From positions 1-49,054 of the forward strand of contig JABARW010000072.1 in NCBI GenBank assembly GCA_019186845.1: a DNA stretch of 49,054 nucleotides, in the 5' to 3' direction. Below, one piece after another: positions 1 through 8,622 of the stretch. This DNA is from Planctomycetota bacterium (GTDB lineage Bacteria; Planctomycetota; UBA8742; UBA2392). The notes under the pieces are model-generated. The model did not search any database and was not told where the DNA came from. It saw nothing but the letters and a program-made list of their open reading frames with translations. Position 1 is the stretch's first letter. Every line of letters starts with the position of its first letter. The position numbers were made by a program, and so were the translations under genes.

Positions 1-95
1 TTCTTGATGGCGCGCAAAGGATGATCGGCGCGAATGCGCTGTTCGAGGTTGAATTCGTACCAGATGGCCTGCTGCCGATTCTTGTGCCCGCGCAT
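1..95 (-). CDS. IS transposase N-terminus, cut by window edge
   Basis: The minus-strand frame starts with ATG at 95 after a strong GGGAGGG ribosome site and runs off the window at base 1. About 31 residues are visible. They begin MRGHKNRQQAIWYEFNLEQR and continue through an RIRADHPLRAIK stretch, which resembles the N-terminal DUF772 domain of IS1182/IS5-type DDE transposases, where an E-R-I-x-x-D-H-P-L-R core is typical. The catalytic domain lies outside the window, so neither family nor intactness can be fixed. No inverted repeat could be identified between here and the next gene. Confidence 0.6.
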   Translation of the reverse strand, partial: MRGHKNRQQAIWYEFNLEQRIRADHPLRAIK

Positions 96-372
96 CGCTG
101 TTCCCTCCCTCGGATGCACGTGCTACGCTTTTCCCAGGGAGAACACGACGACTATTTCAACGGCCTGCTAGCTCTGGCCGCACGACCGGTTCGTGGCGGC
201 TTCTAACCTTTCAGTTTTCGACATTCAGCACCAGCGAATAACTTTTTGTGGCCCGTTTGCTTGCCACCCGCCAGAGCATGTGGGACAATAAATTTACATC
301 TAAAGCATTCTTCGTATTGACCGCGCAACCCGGCGCGGCTGCTTTGCCCACCGGCAAGAGGGGGACTCACCC
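96..372. other. Intergenic region, no gene seen
   Basis: About 280 bases separate the transposase start from the DUF1800 gene. The part near 220-310 is richer in A/T than the surroundings and probably carries the promoter of the downstream operon and one end of the insertion element. No convincing terminal inverted repeat, promoter box or coding frame could be assigned. Confidence 0.4.
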
Positions 373-1917
373 ATGCTCACTAAACTCGGTGCGACATTCA
401 TGACCGCAAGCCTGTTGGCGCTGATGTCTCTGGCTCCGACAGGTTGCAGCAGCGGCGGCGACGATGGCTCCGACGGCGGCTTCGTGGAGCCGCCCTTCAC
501 TAACCCTCTGCCGGAACAGTCCACCTTCAGCGACGACGACATCCGCCACCTGCTCAGCCGCACCCATTTCGGGGTGCGCGAGTCGGACTTCAACTATGTG
601 CAGGGCAAAGGGGTACAGGCGTACATCGACGAGATGACGCTCTTCCCCTGGAAGCCCTCGTACGAAACGGCGGCTGACGCCGTCATCGTGGACCCGCTGC
701 GGCCTTCGCAGTCCGAGCTTTCGCGCTGGTGGCTGCAGATCATGCAGAACAGCTATCGCCCCTTTCAGGAGCATCTGGCGATGTTCTGGCATGACCATTT
801 CGCCACCTCGCAGGTGGTGCTTGACGCCCAGAGTCGCCGCTGGATGAAGGATCACGTGAACACTCTGCGCTATCACGGCAACGGCAACCTGCGCACGCTG
901 CTTTACAAGATGTCGGTGGACCCGGTGATGCTGGTGTGGCTCGACGGCGTGCTGTCGACCAAGACCTCGCCTAACGAAAATTTCGCCCGCGAGTTCTGGG
1001 AGATCTTTTCCCTGGGCGCAGACAACGGCTACACCCAGGCAGACATCGTGGAGGCTTCCAAGTGCTTCACCGGCTGGCGTACGCGCTATGACGCGGTGCA
1101 GGACCTGACCTTCATGGAGTTCGACGCCAACCGGCACAGCACGGTGAACAAGACGTTCTTCGGCCAGACGATCACGGGCCGCACCGGCAGCCAGGGTTAC
1201 CTGGAATACCAGGACGTCGTGGACGTTACCCTGGCCAATCGCCCCGTTGCGGAGTACATCGTCAAGCGCCTTTGGGAGGCCTACGTCTATCCCAACCCTG
1301 ACACCACGACGATCGTCACGCCCTTGGCCAACTTGCTCAAAAACGGGAACTGGGAGCTTCGCCCGGTGCTCAAGGCCATGTTCCGGTCGCAGGAGTTCTA
1401 CAGCACGCAGTCCAAGACCACGGGCTTCATCAAGGACCCCGTGCAGATGTTCATCGGCTTTTCGCGCACGACGGGGCTTTGGCCTTCGCTGACTACTCTG
1501 GACAGCTCGCTCAACAACGCCGCGCACCGGCCCACCATGCCCCCCACTGTGTTCGGCTGGCCGCCTGGAGATGCCTGGCTGTCGAGTCAGGGCGTTGTGG
1601 AGCGCGCCAACTACATCCGCGAGTGCATCCGCTACAAGTCAGGCACACCCTCGGCTTACGTCTATCCGGTCAACCCCATCCTGCCGCCCGCCGGGCAGCA
1701 GACGGACGCCAACATCGTTGACAGGCTGATCACGTTGCTGCGCATTTCGCCGTCGTCCACGGAGCGCCAGACCTACATCGATTACCTGAATACAGACTAC
1801 AACGGCACGTCTGTCATCGCTGATCCCTGGAACGCCACGAGCCAGACCATGATCGACAAGAAAATCCGTGGCCTGCTTTACATCATGGCCCAACATCCTT
1901 CCTACTTCGTTCGCTAA
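373..1917 (+). CDS. DUF1800 family exported protein
   Basis: This 514-residue protein has an N-terminal hydrophobic signal ending at a Cys in SLAPTGCSSGG, so it may be a lipoprotein although the -3 residue is not the usual Leu. The mature part has DUF1800 hallmarks: a start like DIRHLLSRTHFGV, an HLAMFWHDHFATS segment and a NFAREFWEIFSLGADNGYTQ segment followed by the FTGWR motif. Family members are secreted and of unknown biochemical role, and are nearly always encoded next to a DUF1501 protein, as here 23 bases downstream. The ATG is preceded by a GGGGG ribosome site. It is the first gene of a three-gene operon. Confidence 0.88.
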   Translation: MLTKLGATFMTASLLALMSLAPTGCSSGGDDGSDGGFVEPPFTNPLPEQSTFSDDDIRHLLSRTHFGVRESDFNYVQGKGVQAYIDEMTLFPWKPSYETAADAVIVDPLRPSQSELSRWWLQIMQNSYRPFQEHLAMFWHDHFATSQVVLDAQSRRWMKDHVNTLRYHGNGNLRTLLYKMSVDPVMLVWLDGVLSTKTSPNENFAREFWEIFSLGADNGYTQADIVEASKCFTGWRTRYDAVQDLTFMEFDANRHSTVNKTFFGQTITGRTGSQGYLEYQDVVDVTLANRPVAEYIVKRLWEAYVYPNPDTTTIVTPLANLLKNGNWELRPVLKAMFRSQEFYSTQSKTTGFIKDPVQMFIGFSRTTGLWPSLTTLDSSLNNAAHRPTMPPTVFGWPPGDAWLSSQGVVERANYIRECIRYKSGTPSAYVYPVNPILPPAGQQTDANIVDRLITLLRISPSSTERQTYIDYLNTDYNGTSVIADPWNATSQTMIDKKIRGLLYIMAQHPSYFVR

Positions 1918-1940
1918 GCCTCGCCCATCGGAGACACGCC

Positions 1941-3269
1941 ATGGACAAGAACACTCTCACCCAAATGACCAGGCGCGGCTTTATGCGCCTGACGGGCGCG
2001 GCGGCCGGAGTGGCGGCCTGGGGCGCGCTCAGCGACAAGGTTGATCCCACGCAGCGCATCAATGCCGCCCCCTTGAACCAGAAGCGCCTGGTGGTCATCA
2101 ACCTGAGCGGCGGCAACGACAGCCTGAACATGGTGATTCCGCGGACGGTGGCGGAATACCAGAGCCGCCGCACGGGGCTGGCCATTCCCGCCGGGCAGGA
2201 GCTGGCCCTCAGTGGAAACACCAGCTACGGCCTGCACCCCAAGCTCGTGAACATCCAGAGTCTTTACAACGCGGGCGACGTCGCCATTGTCAACAAGGTC
2301 GGCTTCCCCACGCCCAACCTGAGCCACCAGGTGGCCCAGGACATCTACAGTTATGGCGTGCGCGGAAGTTTCATTCCGCTGAGCATTCCGATTTCCGGCT
2401 GGCTTGCGCGCTACGCCGATGCCTACGCGGTGGGCAACCCCATGGGGGTGGCTTCCATCGGGTTTGGCAAGCCTTTGGATTTTTCGGGCGGCGTGCAGAC
2501 CAATTTCCTGGTGGACAGCCTGTCACGCTTTCAGTTCTTCAGCGATCCCTACTTCACCAACAACCACACCTACCGCATCAACATCATCAAGAGCATTCTG
2601 GCCGCGAATACCTCCACGGGTCTGGTGGGCAACGCCCGCGCGGCGCTGGATGCCTCGCACACGCTTTCAGTACAGGTTCAGGCAGCGGTGGCGGATTACG
2701 TAGCGAATTTCCAGGTGGCTTACCGCTGGCCGGGCTACCCCGGCACCACTGCCACGCCCCCGGGCAAGGCGGCCACCAGCATCAGTAATCGCTTGCGCGA
2801 CATCTCGATTCTCATCAACGGCGGCTTCAACACGCAGGTGTTCTACACAGGTTTTGGCGGCTTTGACACCCACGCAGCTCAGGGCCAGGGCACCGGAGCC
2901 CATGCCACGCTCATGGAACAACTCGACGATGCCATCGGTGCCTTTGCCGCGGACATGCAGGCCATGGGCCAATGGAACAACGTGGCCCTGGTGGTGATCA
3001 CCGAGTTCGGACGTCGCAACTATGTCAACGGCTCGGCGGGCACCGACCACGGGCACGCTACGGCGGTGATGGTCATCGGCGGGGCGGTCAACGGCGGCGT
3101 TTATGGCCCGGACATCACATCGACGGACCTTCAGGCCGAGTACCTGAGCATGGGTGTGGACTTCCGCTACATCTACAGCCAGCTGGTCGCCAATCACATG
3201 GGACGCGCCACCGCGCCCGTCTTCCCCGAGTCTTTCTCGGCGCCCGGCACGCCCTTTACGGTCATCTAG
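1941..3269 (+). CDS. DUF1501 family protein, Tat-exported
   Basis: The 442-residue protein opens with a twin-arginine signal (MTRRGFMRLTGAAAG), so it is probably exported folded. The body fits DUF1501, which belongs to the alkaline-phosphatase-like/sulfatase superfamily: LVVINLSGGNDSLNMVIP near the start, GFGGFDTHAAQGQGTG in the middle, and VITEFGRR plus GTDHGHATAVMVIGG towards the end. The Asp and His residues in these segments are the likely metal ligands. The pairing with DUF1800 immediately upstream is widespread in Planctomycetes, Proteobacteria and Bacteroidetes, but the reaction catalysed is not known. The next gene starts 15 bases downstream. Confidence 0.9.
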   Translation: MDKNTLTQMTRRGFMRLTGAAAGVAAWGALSDKVDPTQRINAAPLNQKRLVVINLSGGNDSLNMVIPRTVAEYQSRRTGLAIPAGQELALSGNTSYGLHPKLVNIQSLYNAGDVAIVNKVGFPTPNLSHQVAQDIYSYGVRGSFIPLSIPISGWLARYADAYAVGNPMGVASIGFGKPLDFSGGVQTNFLVDSLSRFQFFSDPYFTNNHTYRINIIKSILAANTSTGLVGNARAALDASHTLSVQVQAAVADYVANFQVAYRWPGYPGTTATPPGKAATSISNRLRDISILINGGFNTQVFYTGFGGFDTHAAQGQGTGAHATLMEQLDDAIGAFAADMQAMGQWNNVALVVITEFGRRNYVNGSAGTDHGHATAVMVIGGAVNGGVYGPDITSTDLQAEYLSMGVDFRYIYSQLVANHMGRATAPVFPESFSAPGTPFTVI

Positions 3270-3284
3270 AGGCAGGGAGTACCC

Positions 3285-4412
3285 ATGACTTGGAGCCGCA
3301 TTGCCGCCCTGCCCCTGCTGGCCTTTGGGTTGGCCCTGGCAGGCTGCGCCAAAGAAGACGAAGGCGGGCCCGGAAAAGGCCCGCCGCCAGCCATGCCCTC
3401 GGAGTTCCTGACTCTGGCGTCTGGCTTTGCAGCAGAGAAGGTGACCAACGCCGCCAAGCCAGTGAAACTGGCCTTTGCCCCTGACGGCCGCCTGTTCTTC
3501 ACTGAGCTCGACACCGGTCAGATCCGCATCATCGAAAACGGCACGCTTTTGGCCGCGCCTTTTGCCACAGTCGGCAATCTCGTCACGGGCAACGAGTGCG
3601 GCCTGCTTGGCATCTGTTTCTCGCCCACTTTCAGCAGCGACGGCTATGTGTACGTAATGGCCACGATTTCCAACGGCACGCCCCCGCACAAACAGCAGAT
3701 CATCCGCTTCACAGCCAGCGGCAACACGGGATCGAGCCCCACGGTGATCGTGGACAATTTGCCGCAGCACACCGTGCACAACGCAGGCAATATCGGCTTT
3801 GGCCCTGACAGCAAACTCTATTGCTCCGTCGGAGACGCCGGCGACGTCAACTTACCTCAGACCGATGGCTCTCTGGCCGGGCGTATTCTGCGCTATGAGG
3901 CCAACGGAACCGCCGCCACCGGCAACCCGACGCCGGGCAATCCCGAATACTGCCGCGGTTTGCGAAACACGTTTGATTTCTGCTTCCACCCGGTCTCGGG
4001 CGGTCTTTTCGGAAGCGAGAACGGCCCCACGGACAACGACGAGATCAACTACCTGGCCGCGGGAAAGAACTTCGAGTGGCAGACGCTGCCCATGGGTGTG
4101 CCCCAGTCGGCCATTGGTTATCGCGTGCGGGTGTACGTGAGCGTGATCGCCCCCACTGGCATCTGCTGGCACACGGGCCAGCAGTTTGGCAGCGAGTTCA
4201 ACAACAACCTCTTTCTATGCAGTTACGACTACGCCGAGATTCGTCGCCTGCGCATGTCGGGAAGTGCCTTTGCGGATGTTGATTCCGAGGAGGTATTTGC
4301 GTCGCTGAACAACACCGGTGTCGACAACAAACCACTGGACATCGTTATGGGACCTGATGGCGCGCTGTACGTCTCGACCTTCACCGCCATCTGGCGCATC
4401 TGGCGTTGGTAG
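3285..4412 (+). CDS. PQQ-type glucose/sorbosone dehydrogenase-like lipoprotein
   Basis: The 375-residue protein has a canonical lipoprotein signal (LALAGC). The rest reads as a six-bladed beta-propeller of the soluble glucose/sorbosone dehydrogenase (GSDH) family: FAPDGRLFFTELDTGQIRI, LGICFSPTFSSDGYVYV, NIGFGPDSKLYCSVGDAGD, GRILRYEANG and a CRGLRNTFDF segment with the GLRN motif common in the family, then FGSENGPTDNDEINYL. Members oxidise sugar alcohols or aldoses with PQQ, but many planctomycetal homologues have unknown substrates and cofactor binding cannot be proved here. It is the last gene of the DUF1800/DUF1501 operon; co-transcription suggests an outer-surface or periplasmic role. Confidence 0.82.
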   Translation: MTWSRIAALPLLAFGLALAGCAKEDEGGPGKGPPPAMPSEFLTLASGFAAEKVTNAAKPVKLAFAPDGRLFFTELDTGQIRIIENGTLLAAPFATVGNLVTGNECGLLGICFSPTFSSDGYVYVMATISNGTPPHKQQIIRFTASGNTGSSPTVIVDNLPQHTVHNAGNIGFGPDSKLYCSVGDAGDVNLPQTDGSLAGRILRYEANGTAATGNPTPGNPEYCRGLRNTFDFCFHPVSGGLFGSENGPTDNDEINYLAAGKNFEWQTLPMGVPQSAIGYRVRVYVSVIAPTGICWHTGQQFGSEFNNNLFLCSYDYAEIRRLRMSGSAFADVDSEEVFASLNNTGVDNKPLDIVMGPDGALYVSTFTAIWRIWRW

Positions 4413-4437
4413 GCGAAAACCTGCCGGCCGGCGTAAG

Positions 4438-4466
4438 GTGGCGCCCTCGGGCGCCACTGTTCTTTT
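4438..4466 (+). terminator. Rho-independent terminator after 3285-4412
   Basis: A perfect 8-bp stem GTGGCGCC/GGCGCCAC with a CTCG loop is followed by TGTTCTTTT. It sits 25 bases after the stop codon and closes the DUF1800 operon. Confidence 0.8.
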
Positions 4467-4710
4467 GACGCCGCTCTTCTGACGGGAATTCGCGATTTAC
4501 AGGAACCCTTGGGGCGGCGTTTTCGTAATACTGGCATCGACAACCGAGATCCGTCTGCTGTGGTCTGGCTGTTCGCAATTTTGGAATGCTCTTGCGCTGG
4601 ATTGCACTGGCAATGACCTGCGCGAATGCAATGATACCGCTGTGACAGTGGGCACCCTTTAGCCCTGTGCAGTCGCCCCGCAAAGCAAGCCTGGTAATCA
4701 GGGGAAACCA

Positions 4711-7281
4711 ATGACGGTCAAGTTCGCACTCGCCTTTGCCGCCGGAGCGCTTTTGCTGCTCGGCATCGTCACTAACGTGCCTCAGGCCGAGGCCGCGCAC
4801 TTCGCTGCGGCGCCGCGTAAGGCACCGCAGCCGCGCGTTCAGGCGCCGTCTCTGGACGGGCGCTTGGGCCCTCTGCTCAATCCGTTCCTCGACGACGGCG
4901 CCGTCTTCCAGCAACGCCGCGAGAATCCGGACAACTGGAAGCCGCAAGAGCCCTTTGACCTCTCAGGCCCGGCACCCAGCGACGAAGTCGTCCGCAACGC
5001 AATCATTTCTTCGGTGAACTACGTTCTCGAACGCCAGAACCCCAACGGCAGCTGGGACGTTGAACTGACTGGCTCGATCCTGTCTGAAACGGCCGACGAG
5101 GCCGTGGACGCCGTGGCCATCACAGCCCTGTGCGGCATTGCGCTGCGCCAGCACGTCAAGGTTGACCCGGCCCGAGTCCAGGCCGCCCTTGACAAGGCCA
5201 CGGACTTCATCGTCGGCCGCGTGATCCGCGGCAAGCTGAGCACGAAGATTTACTACGCGGTCTGGCGCTACTCATGGGGCCTGAAGTACCTCACAGGCGA
5301 GTTCCAGGCCACCAAGGACCCCGTGCGCCGCGAAGAACTGAAAAGCTGTGCGCGCCGCATGGTCCAGTCGCTTATCAACATGCAGCTCTCCAACAGCGAG
5401 ATGCCGCGCATGGACCGCAAGCGCAAGGCCAAGATGTCCTCGCGTCTCAAGGCCACGGCCATGCCCTCTGAAATGGGCTTGATCGTCAAGCTGCCCACGG
5501 ACGACGACTACCGCGGCGGTGCCGAAGTCACGGGCCTGCTGCCCGGCAGCGCGGCGGAGAAGGCCGGCTTCAAGGTCGGCGACCGCATCATCATGGCTGA
5601 AGGCGTGAAGATCGAGAACGCGTTTGATTACTACATGCTGGCCACGGAATGGCTCGGCGGTCAGAAGGTCCAGTTCAACTTCACAAGGCCGGGCGAGAAG
5701 CTGCTGGTCAAGGAAGTGACTCTGCCTCCGGTGTGGCCCGGCTACATGGGCATCAAGGTCGGCAACGGCACTGGCCAGGGCCCGACCGTCGAGGAGTTCC
5801 TCAAGTTCAGCCCCTCGAAGAAGGAGCTGAAGATCGGCGACGCGATCATCGAAATCAACAAGATGAAAATCGCGACGCTGGAAGACTATCGCAAGGCTGA
5901 AGCCACGATCATGCCGGGCAACAAGGTGCGCATCACCTTCATGCGCGATGGCAAGAAGAAGACCGAAACCGTGGAAGCCACGCCCGCACCTGAAGGCACG
6001 TTCGGCTTTGGCGTTGAAGAGGAAGATAAGGGCGATGATGGCGGCGTGGTCTTGAGCGAGGTGCCTGAGGGGTCTCCCGCAGAATCTGCCGGCATGCAGA
6101 AGGGCGACCGCCTGATCCAGATTGACCACCAGCCCATCCTGGGCCTGGACCACTTCATTGATTACATCGGCACCCTGGCCGGCGGCAAAACCGTCAAGTG
6201 CAAGCTGTTGCGTGACGGGGCAGTCCAGGAAGTGGAATGCCTGTTGGCCCCCATCGCGCTGCCCGGCGACCCACAGTTTGACCTGATCATCGATGGCCAG
6301 CTTCGCGTCGTGGCCGGTGAAGTGCTCAAGGGCGGTGTGGCCGAGAAGGCGGGCGTCAAACAGGGTTGGATCGTCACCAAGGTCAACGGCACGCCCACGC
6401 CTACGCTGCGCGAGTTTCTGCCTCTCTGGTGGTCGGCGGGATTTGCCGCCGGCGATGAGGTGACCTTCACCTTCATGATGCAGAACGGCAAGGAAATCGA
6501 CGTCAAGATTGAGTTCCAGAAGCCCGTCTACAAAGAAGAGATCGTCGATGTCGGCGGCTGGAACTACTACCCCATGGGCGTTGCGGCTTCCTTCTGCAGC
6601 GCAGCCACCCTGATCAACCTCTACAACGTTCAGAGCGTGATGGGCCTGAAGATCCCCAAGGAAGTCCTGGCGTCTGGCGCCAACATGCTGGAGAGCCTGC
6701 GTCATGTGGACGTCGCCAACGGCAAGACGGAGTGCTACCTCTACAGCGGCGACGCCAAGACCGACGATCCCCGTGCCGCACCCGCGCGCGACATGCGTGG
6801 CACCATGGGCCGCATCGCCGTCTGTGAGATGGCTCTGGTTGTTGCTGGCCGCCGCAAATCGGCCGACCTCAAGCGCATCCTCGACACCTGGATCAAGAAC
6901 CGCCACGAGCTCGATCGCGTCCGCGATTTCTGGCACACGCACTTCCGCAAGCTCTACTTCAACGCCGCCTACTACTGGCTCTTCGGCCACTACCACACCT
7001 GCATTGCCGCCAACTATGTGGGCGGTTCGCACAAGAAGAAGATCCAGGAAATCACGCTCAAGGCCTTGTTCCTCAAGCGCAAGCCAGACGGCACCTGGAG
7101 CGACCATGAGGCTTTCGGTCCTCTCGTCGGAGTCTCCGAGGCGTTGATGATTCTTGGCGAGATAGACGGGCCCTTCCGCGACGGTTATCCGGCTGCCACC
7201 CAGCCGAAGACCGGCGAGCCTGGACCATCAAGCGGCGACACCCCCAAGCAGCCCGACACTCCCGAAAAGCCAGAGGAATGA
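4711..7281 (+). CDS. Exported multi-PDZ protein with cyclase-like repeats
   Basis: The 856-residue protein starts at an ATG preceded by AGGGGAAACC and has a Sec signal peptide ending near QAEA-AH. Residues about 95-225 look like squalene-cyclase/prenyltransferase-type alpha-barrel repeats (YVLERQNPNGSWDV). Then come four PDZ-like units at about 243-320, 335-405, 410-495 and 505-595, each with a recognisable core (GSAAEKAGFKVGDRI, KKELKIGDAIIEIN, GSPAESAGMQKGDRL, GVAEKAGVKQGWIV). Residues about 610-810 return to the alpha-barrel type and end in a second QW-like repeat (LKRKPDGTWSDHEAFG). A Pro/Glu-rich tail follows. The PDZ units therefore seem inserted into a barrel fold. No catalytic Asp-rich cyclase motif is evident, so a binding or scaffolding role outside the cytoplasm is more likely than terpene chemistry. 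Confidence 0.75.
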   Translation: MTVKFALAFAAGALLLLGIVTNVPQAEAAHFAAAPRKAPQPRVQAPSLDGRLGPLLNPFLDDGAVFQQRRENPDNWKPQEPFDLSGPAPSDEVVRNAIISSVNYVLERQNPNGSWDVELTGSILSETADEAVDAVAITALCGIALRQHVKVDPARVQAALDKATDFIVGRVIRGKLSTKIYYAVWRYSWGLKYLTGEFQATKDPVRREELKSCARRMVQSLINMQLSNSEMPRMDRKRKAKMSSRLKATAMPSEMGLIVKLPTDDDYRGGAEVTGLLPGSAAEKAGFKVGDRIIMAEGVKIENAFDYYMLATEWLGGQKVQFNFTRPGEKLLVKEVTLPPVWPGYMGIKVGNGTGQGPTVEEFLKFSPSKKELKIGDAIIEINKMKIATLEDYRKAEATIMPGNKVRITFMRDGKKKTETVEATPAPEGTFGFGVEEEDKGDDGGVVLSEVPEGSPAESAGMQKGDRLIQIDHQPILGLDHFIDYIGTLAGGKTVKCKLLRDGAVQEVECLLAPIALPGDPQFDLIIDGQLRVVAGEVLKGGVAEKAGVKQGWIVTKVNGTPTPTLREFLPLWWSAGFAAGDEVTFTFMMQNGKEIDVKIEFQKPVYKEEIVDVGGWNYYPMGVAASFCSAATLINLYNVQSVMGLKIPKEVLASGANMLESLRHVDVANGKTECYLYSGDAKTDDPRAAPARDMRGTMGRIAVCEMALVVAGRRKSADLKRILDTWIKNRHELDRVRDFWHTHFRKLYFNAAYYWLFGHYHTCIAANYVGGSHKKKIQEITLKALFLKRKPDGTWSDHEAFGPLVGVSEALMILGEIDGPFRDGYPAATQPKTGEPGPSSGDTPKQPDTPEKPEE

Positions 7282-7296
7282 CCTTCCCGTGGCGGT

Positions 7297-7320
7297 AACC
7301 GGCCCCCTTGGGGGCCGGTT
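7297..7320 (+). terminator. Rho-independent terminator after 4711-7281
   Basis: A perfect 10-bp stem AACCGGCCCC/GGGGCCGGTT with a CTTG loop is followed by TCGATTTGTTT. It lies 15 bases after the stop codon of the PDZ protein. Confidence 0.75.
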
Positions 7321-7391
7321 TCGATTTGTTTCCTGCAAAGCCAGTCCACGTCGTACTCTATATCTGACATCCGTCATCCAAAGGAAACGCC

Positions 7392-8606
7392 ATGACGCTC
7401 AAGTTGGGGAGTGCCGCCCTTGCCGTTGCCGCGCTGCTGGTGGTCTCGACCGGGACTCTCTCGCGCGCCGAAGAATCCAAGGATAGTCCCGGCAGCGCGC
7501 CGGCGGCCACCTTTCAGGCAAGCCTTCATGCCACTCAGAGGAGCGCCATCGCGCTGGAGGTCGAGGGATTTGGGGGCGAGCTAAAGCTCAAGTCCATCGT
7601 CGCCCCGGGCACGGTGGTCAAGACCGGCGAGGCCGTTGCCACCGTCGTCGCGCCGGACGCCGCCCAGGAAAAGGCCGATGCCGAGGCCTCGGCCCGGGCC
7701 GCTCAGGCCAGCCTTGACTGGTGGAGCCACGTCAACGCCAGCGAGCTGGCGCGGCTGAGCCAGAACCTGGAACGCGAAAAACTCGAATTTGACGCGGCAA
7801 AGGTCGCCTACGAACACTTCACGAGCGTCGGCAAGCAGGACCGCATCAAGAACGCAGAACTGAGTATTCAGGGCCACCGCGACTCGATCCAGGATCAGGA
7901 AGAGGAACTGCGCCAACTGGAGGCGCTTTACAAAGGCAATGACCTGGCCAAGGAAAGCCAGGACATCGTTCTCAACCGTTCGCGCCGTCGCCTGGAGCAG
8001 TCGCGCATCCGCCTGAAGATGGCGCTCAACGACAACGAACGCTATCTCAAGTTTGACCTCCCGCGCGAGGAAGCGTTCCTCAAGCTCGGACTCGACCAGG
8101 CCCGCATGGAGTTCGAGGCCGCAAAGGTGCGCGCCGAAGCCCGGCTGTGTGAGTCCACGGGGGGCCTGCAACGCGCCCGTCAGGAGGCCGCCGCGGCCAA
8201 ACGGCGCGAGCAGCGCGCCTCGAAGCTGCAGCCTGAGTGGGTATTGACTGCGCCGCACGGGGGCGTGGTGAGCCACGCCGGCGAGCAGGGCAGCGACGGC
8301 ATGACTGCCGTCTTCAGCGCGGGCCAGAAGCTTGCAGGAAACGCGACGCTGGCATGGGTTCTTGACACGTCAAGCCTGCGCTGCACAGTGTGGCTGACCG
8401 CAGCCCAGAGCGGCGCGGCCCAGGCACAGAAGAATCTGTTCTCGGTGACCCTGCCCGAGCTGTCACTGACGCGCGAGGCCCGCGTGGTTACCCAAGGCGC
8501 CATCTACCGCGACGGCAAGCTGGCGGTCACGATCGAGGTGGACAACAAAGACGCGCTGCTGCTGCACGGCCAGCCCTGCGTCGTGAACCTTGGCGCCCGT
8601 CGCTGA
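7392..8606 (+). CDS. HlyD-like periplasmic adaptor protein
   Basis: The 404-residue protein has a Sec signal peptide (to about residue 25). A split biotinyl-lipoyl-like domain follows (ALEVEGFGGELKLKSIVAPG and VKTGEAVATVVAPD), then a long alpha-helical hairpin rich in Ala, Glu, Arg and Lys (about 95-260), the return half (VLTAPHGGVVSHAGEQG) and a beta-barrel-like C-terminus. This is the architecture of HlyD/RND membrane fusion proteins. No inner-membrane pump or outer-membrane channel gene lies nearby, which is unusual for an adaptor. The next gene starts 16 bases downstream, so the two are probably co-transcribed. Confidence 0.72.
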   Translation: MTLKLGSAALAVAALLVVSTGTLSRAEESKDSPGSAPAATFQASLHATQRSAIALEVEGFGGELKLKSIVAPGTVVKTGEAVATVVAPDAAQEKADAEASARAAQASLDWWSHVNASELARLSQNLEREKLEFDAAKVAYEHFTSVGKQDRIKNAELSIQGHRDSIQDQEEELRQLEALYKGNDLAKESQDIVLNRSRRRLEQSRIRLKMALNDNERYLKFDLPREEAFLKLGLDQARMEFEAAKVRAEARLCESTGGLQRARQEAAAAKRREQRASKLQPEWVLTAPHGGVVSHAGEQGSDGMTAVFSAGQKLAGNATLAWVLDTSSLRCTVWLTAAQSGAAQAQKNLFSVTLPELSLTREARVVTQGAIYRDGKLAVTIEVDNKDALLLHGQPCVVNLGARR

Positions 8607-8622
8607 ACCTGCGGAGATGACT

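Noticed and set aside
21..206. Plus-strand 61-codon frame at the left end
   Set aside because: It overlaps the transposase start on the minus strand and has no recognisable features or ribosome site.
5272..7107. Minus-strand frame of 611 codons
   Set aside because: Shadow of the PDZ-containing protein, whose plus-strand product has a signal peptide and four PDZ-like cores.
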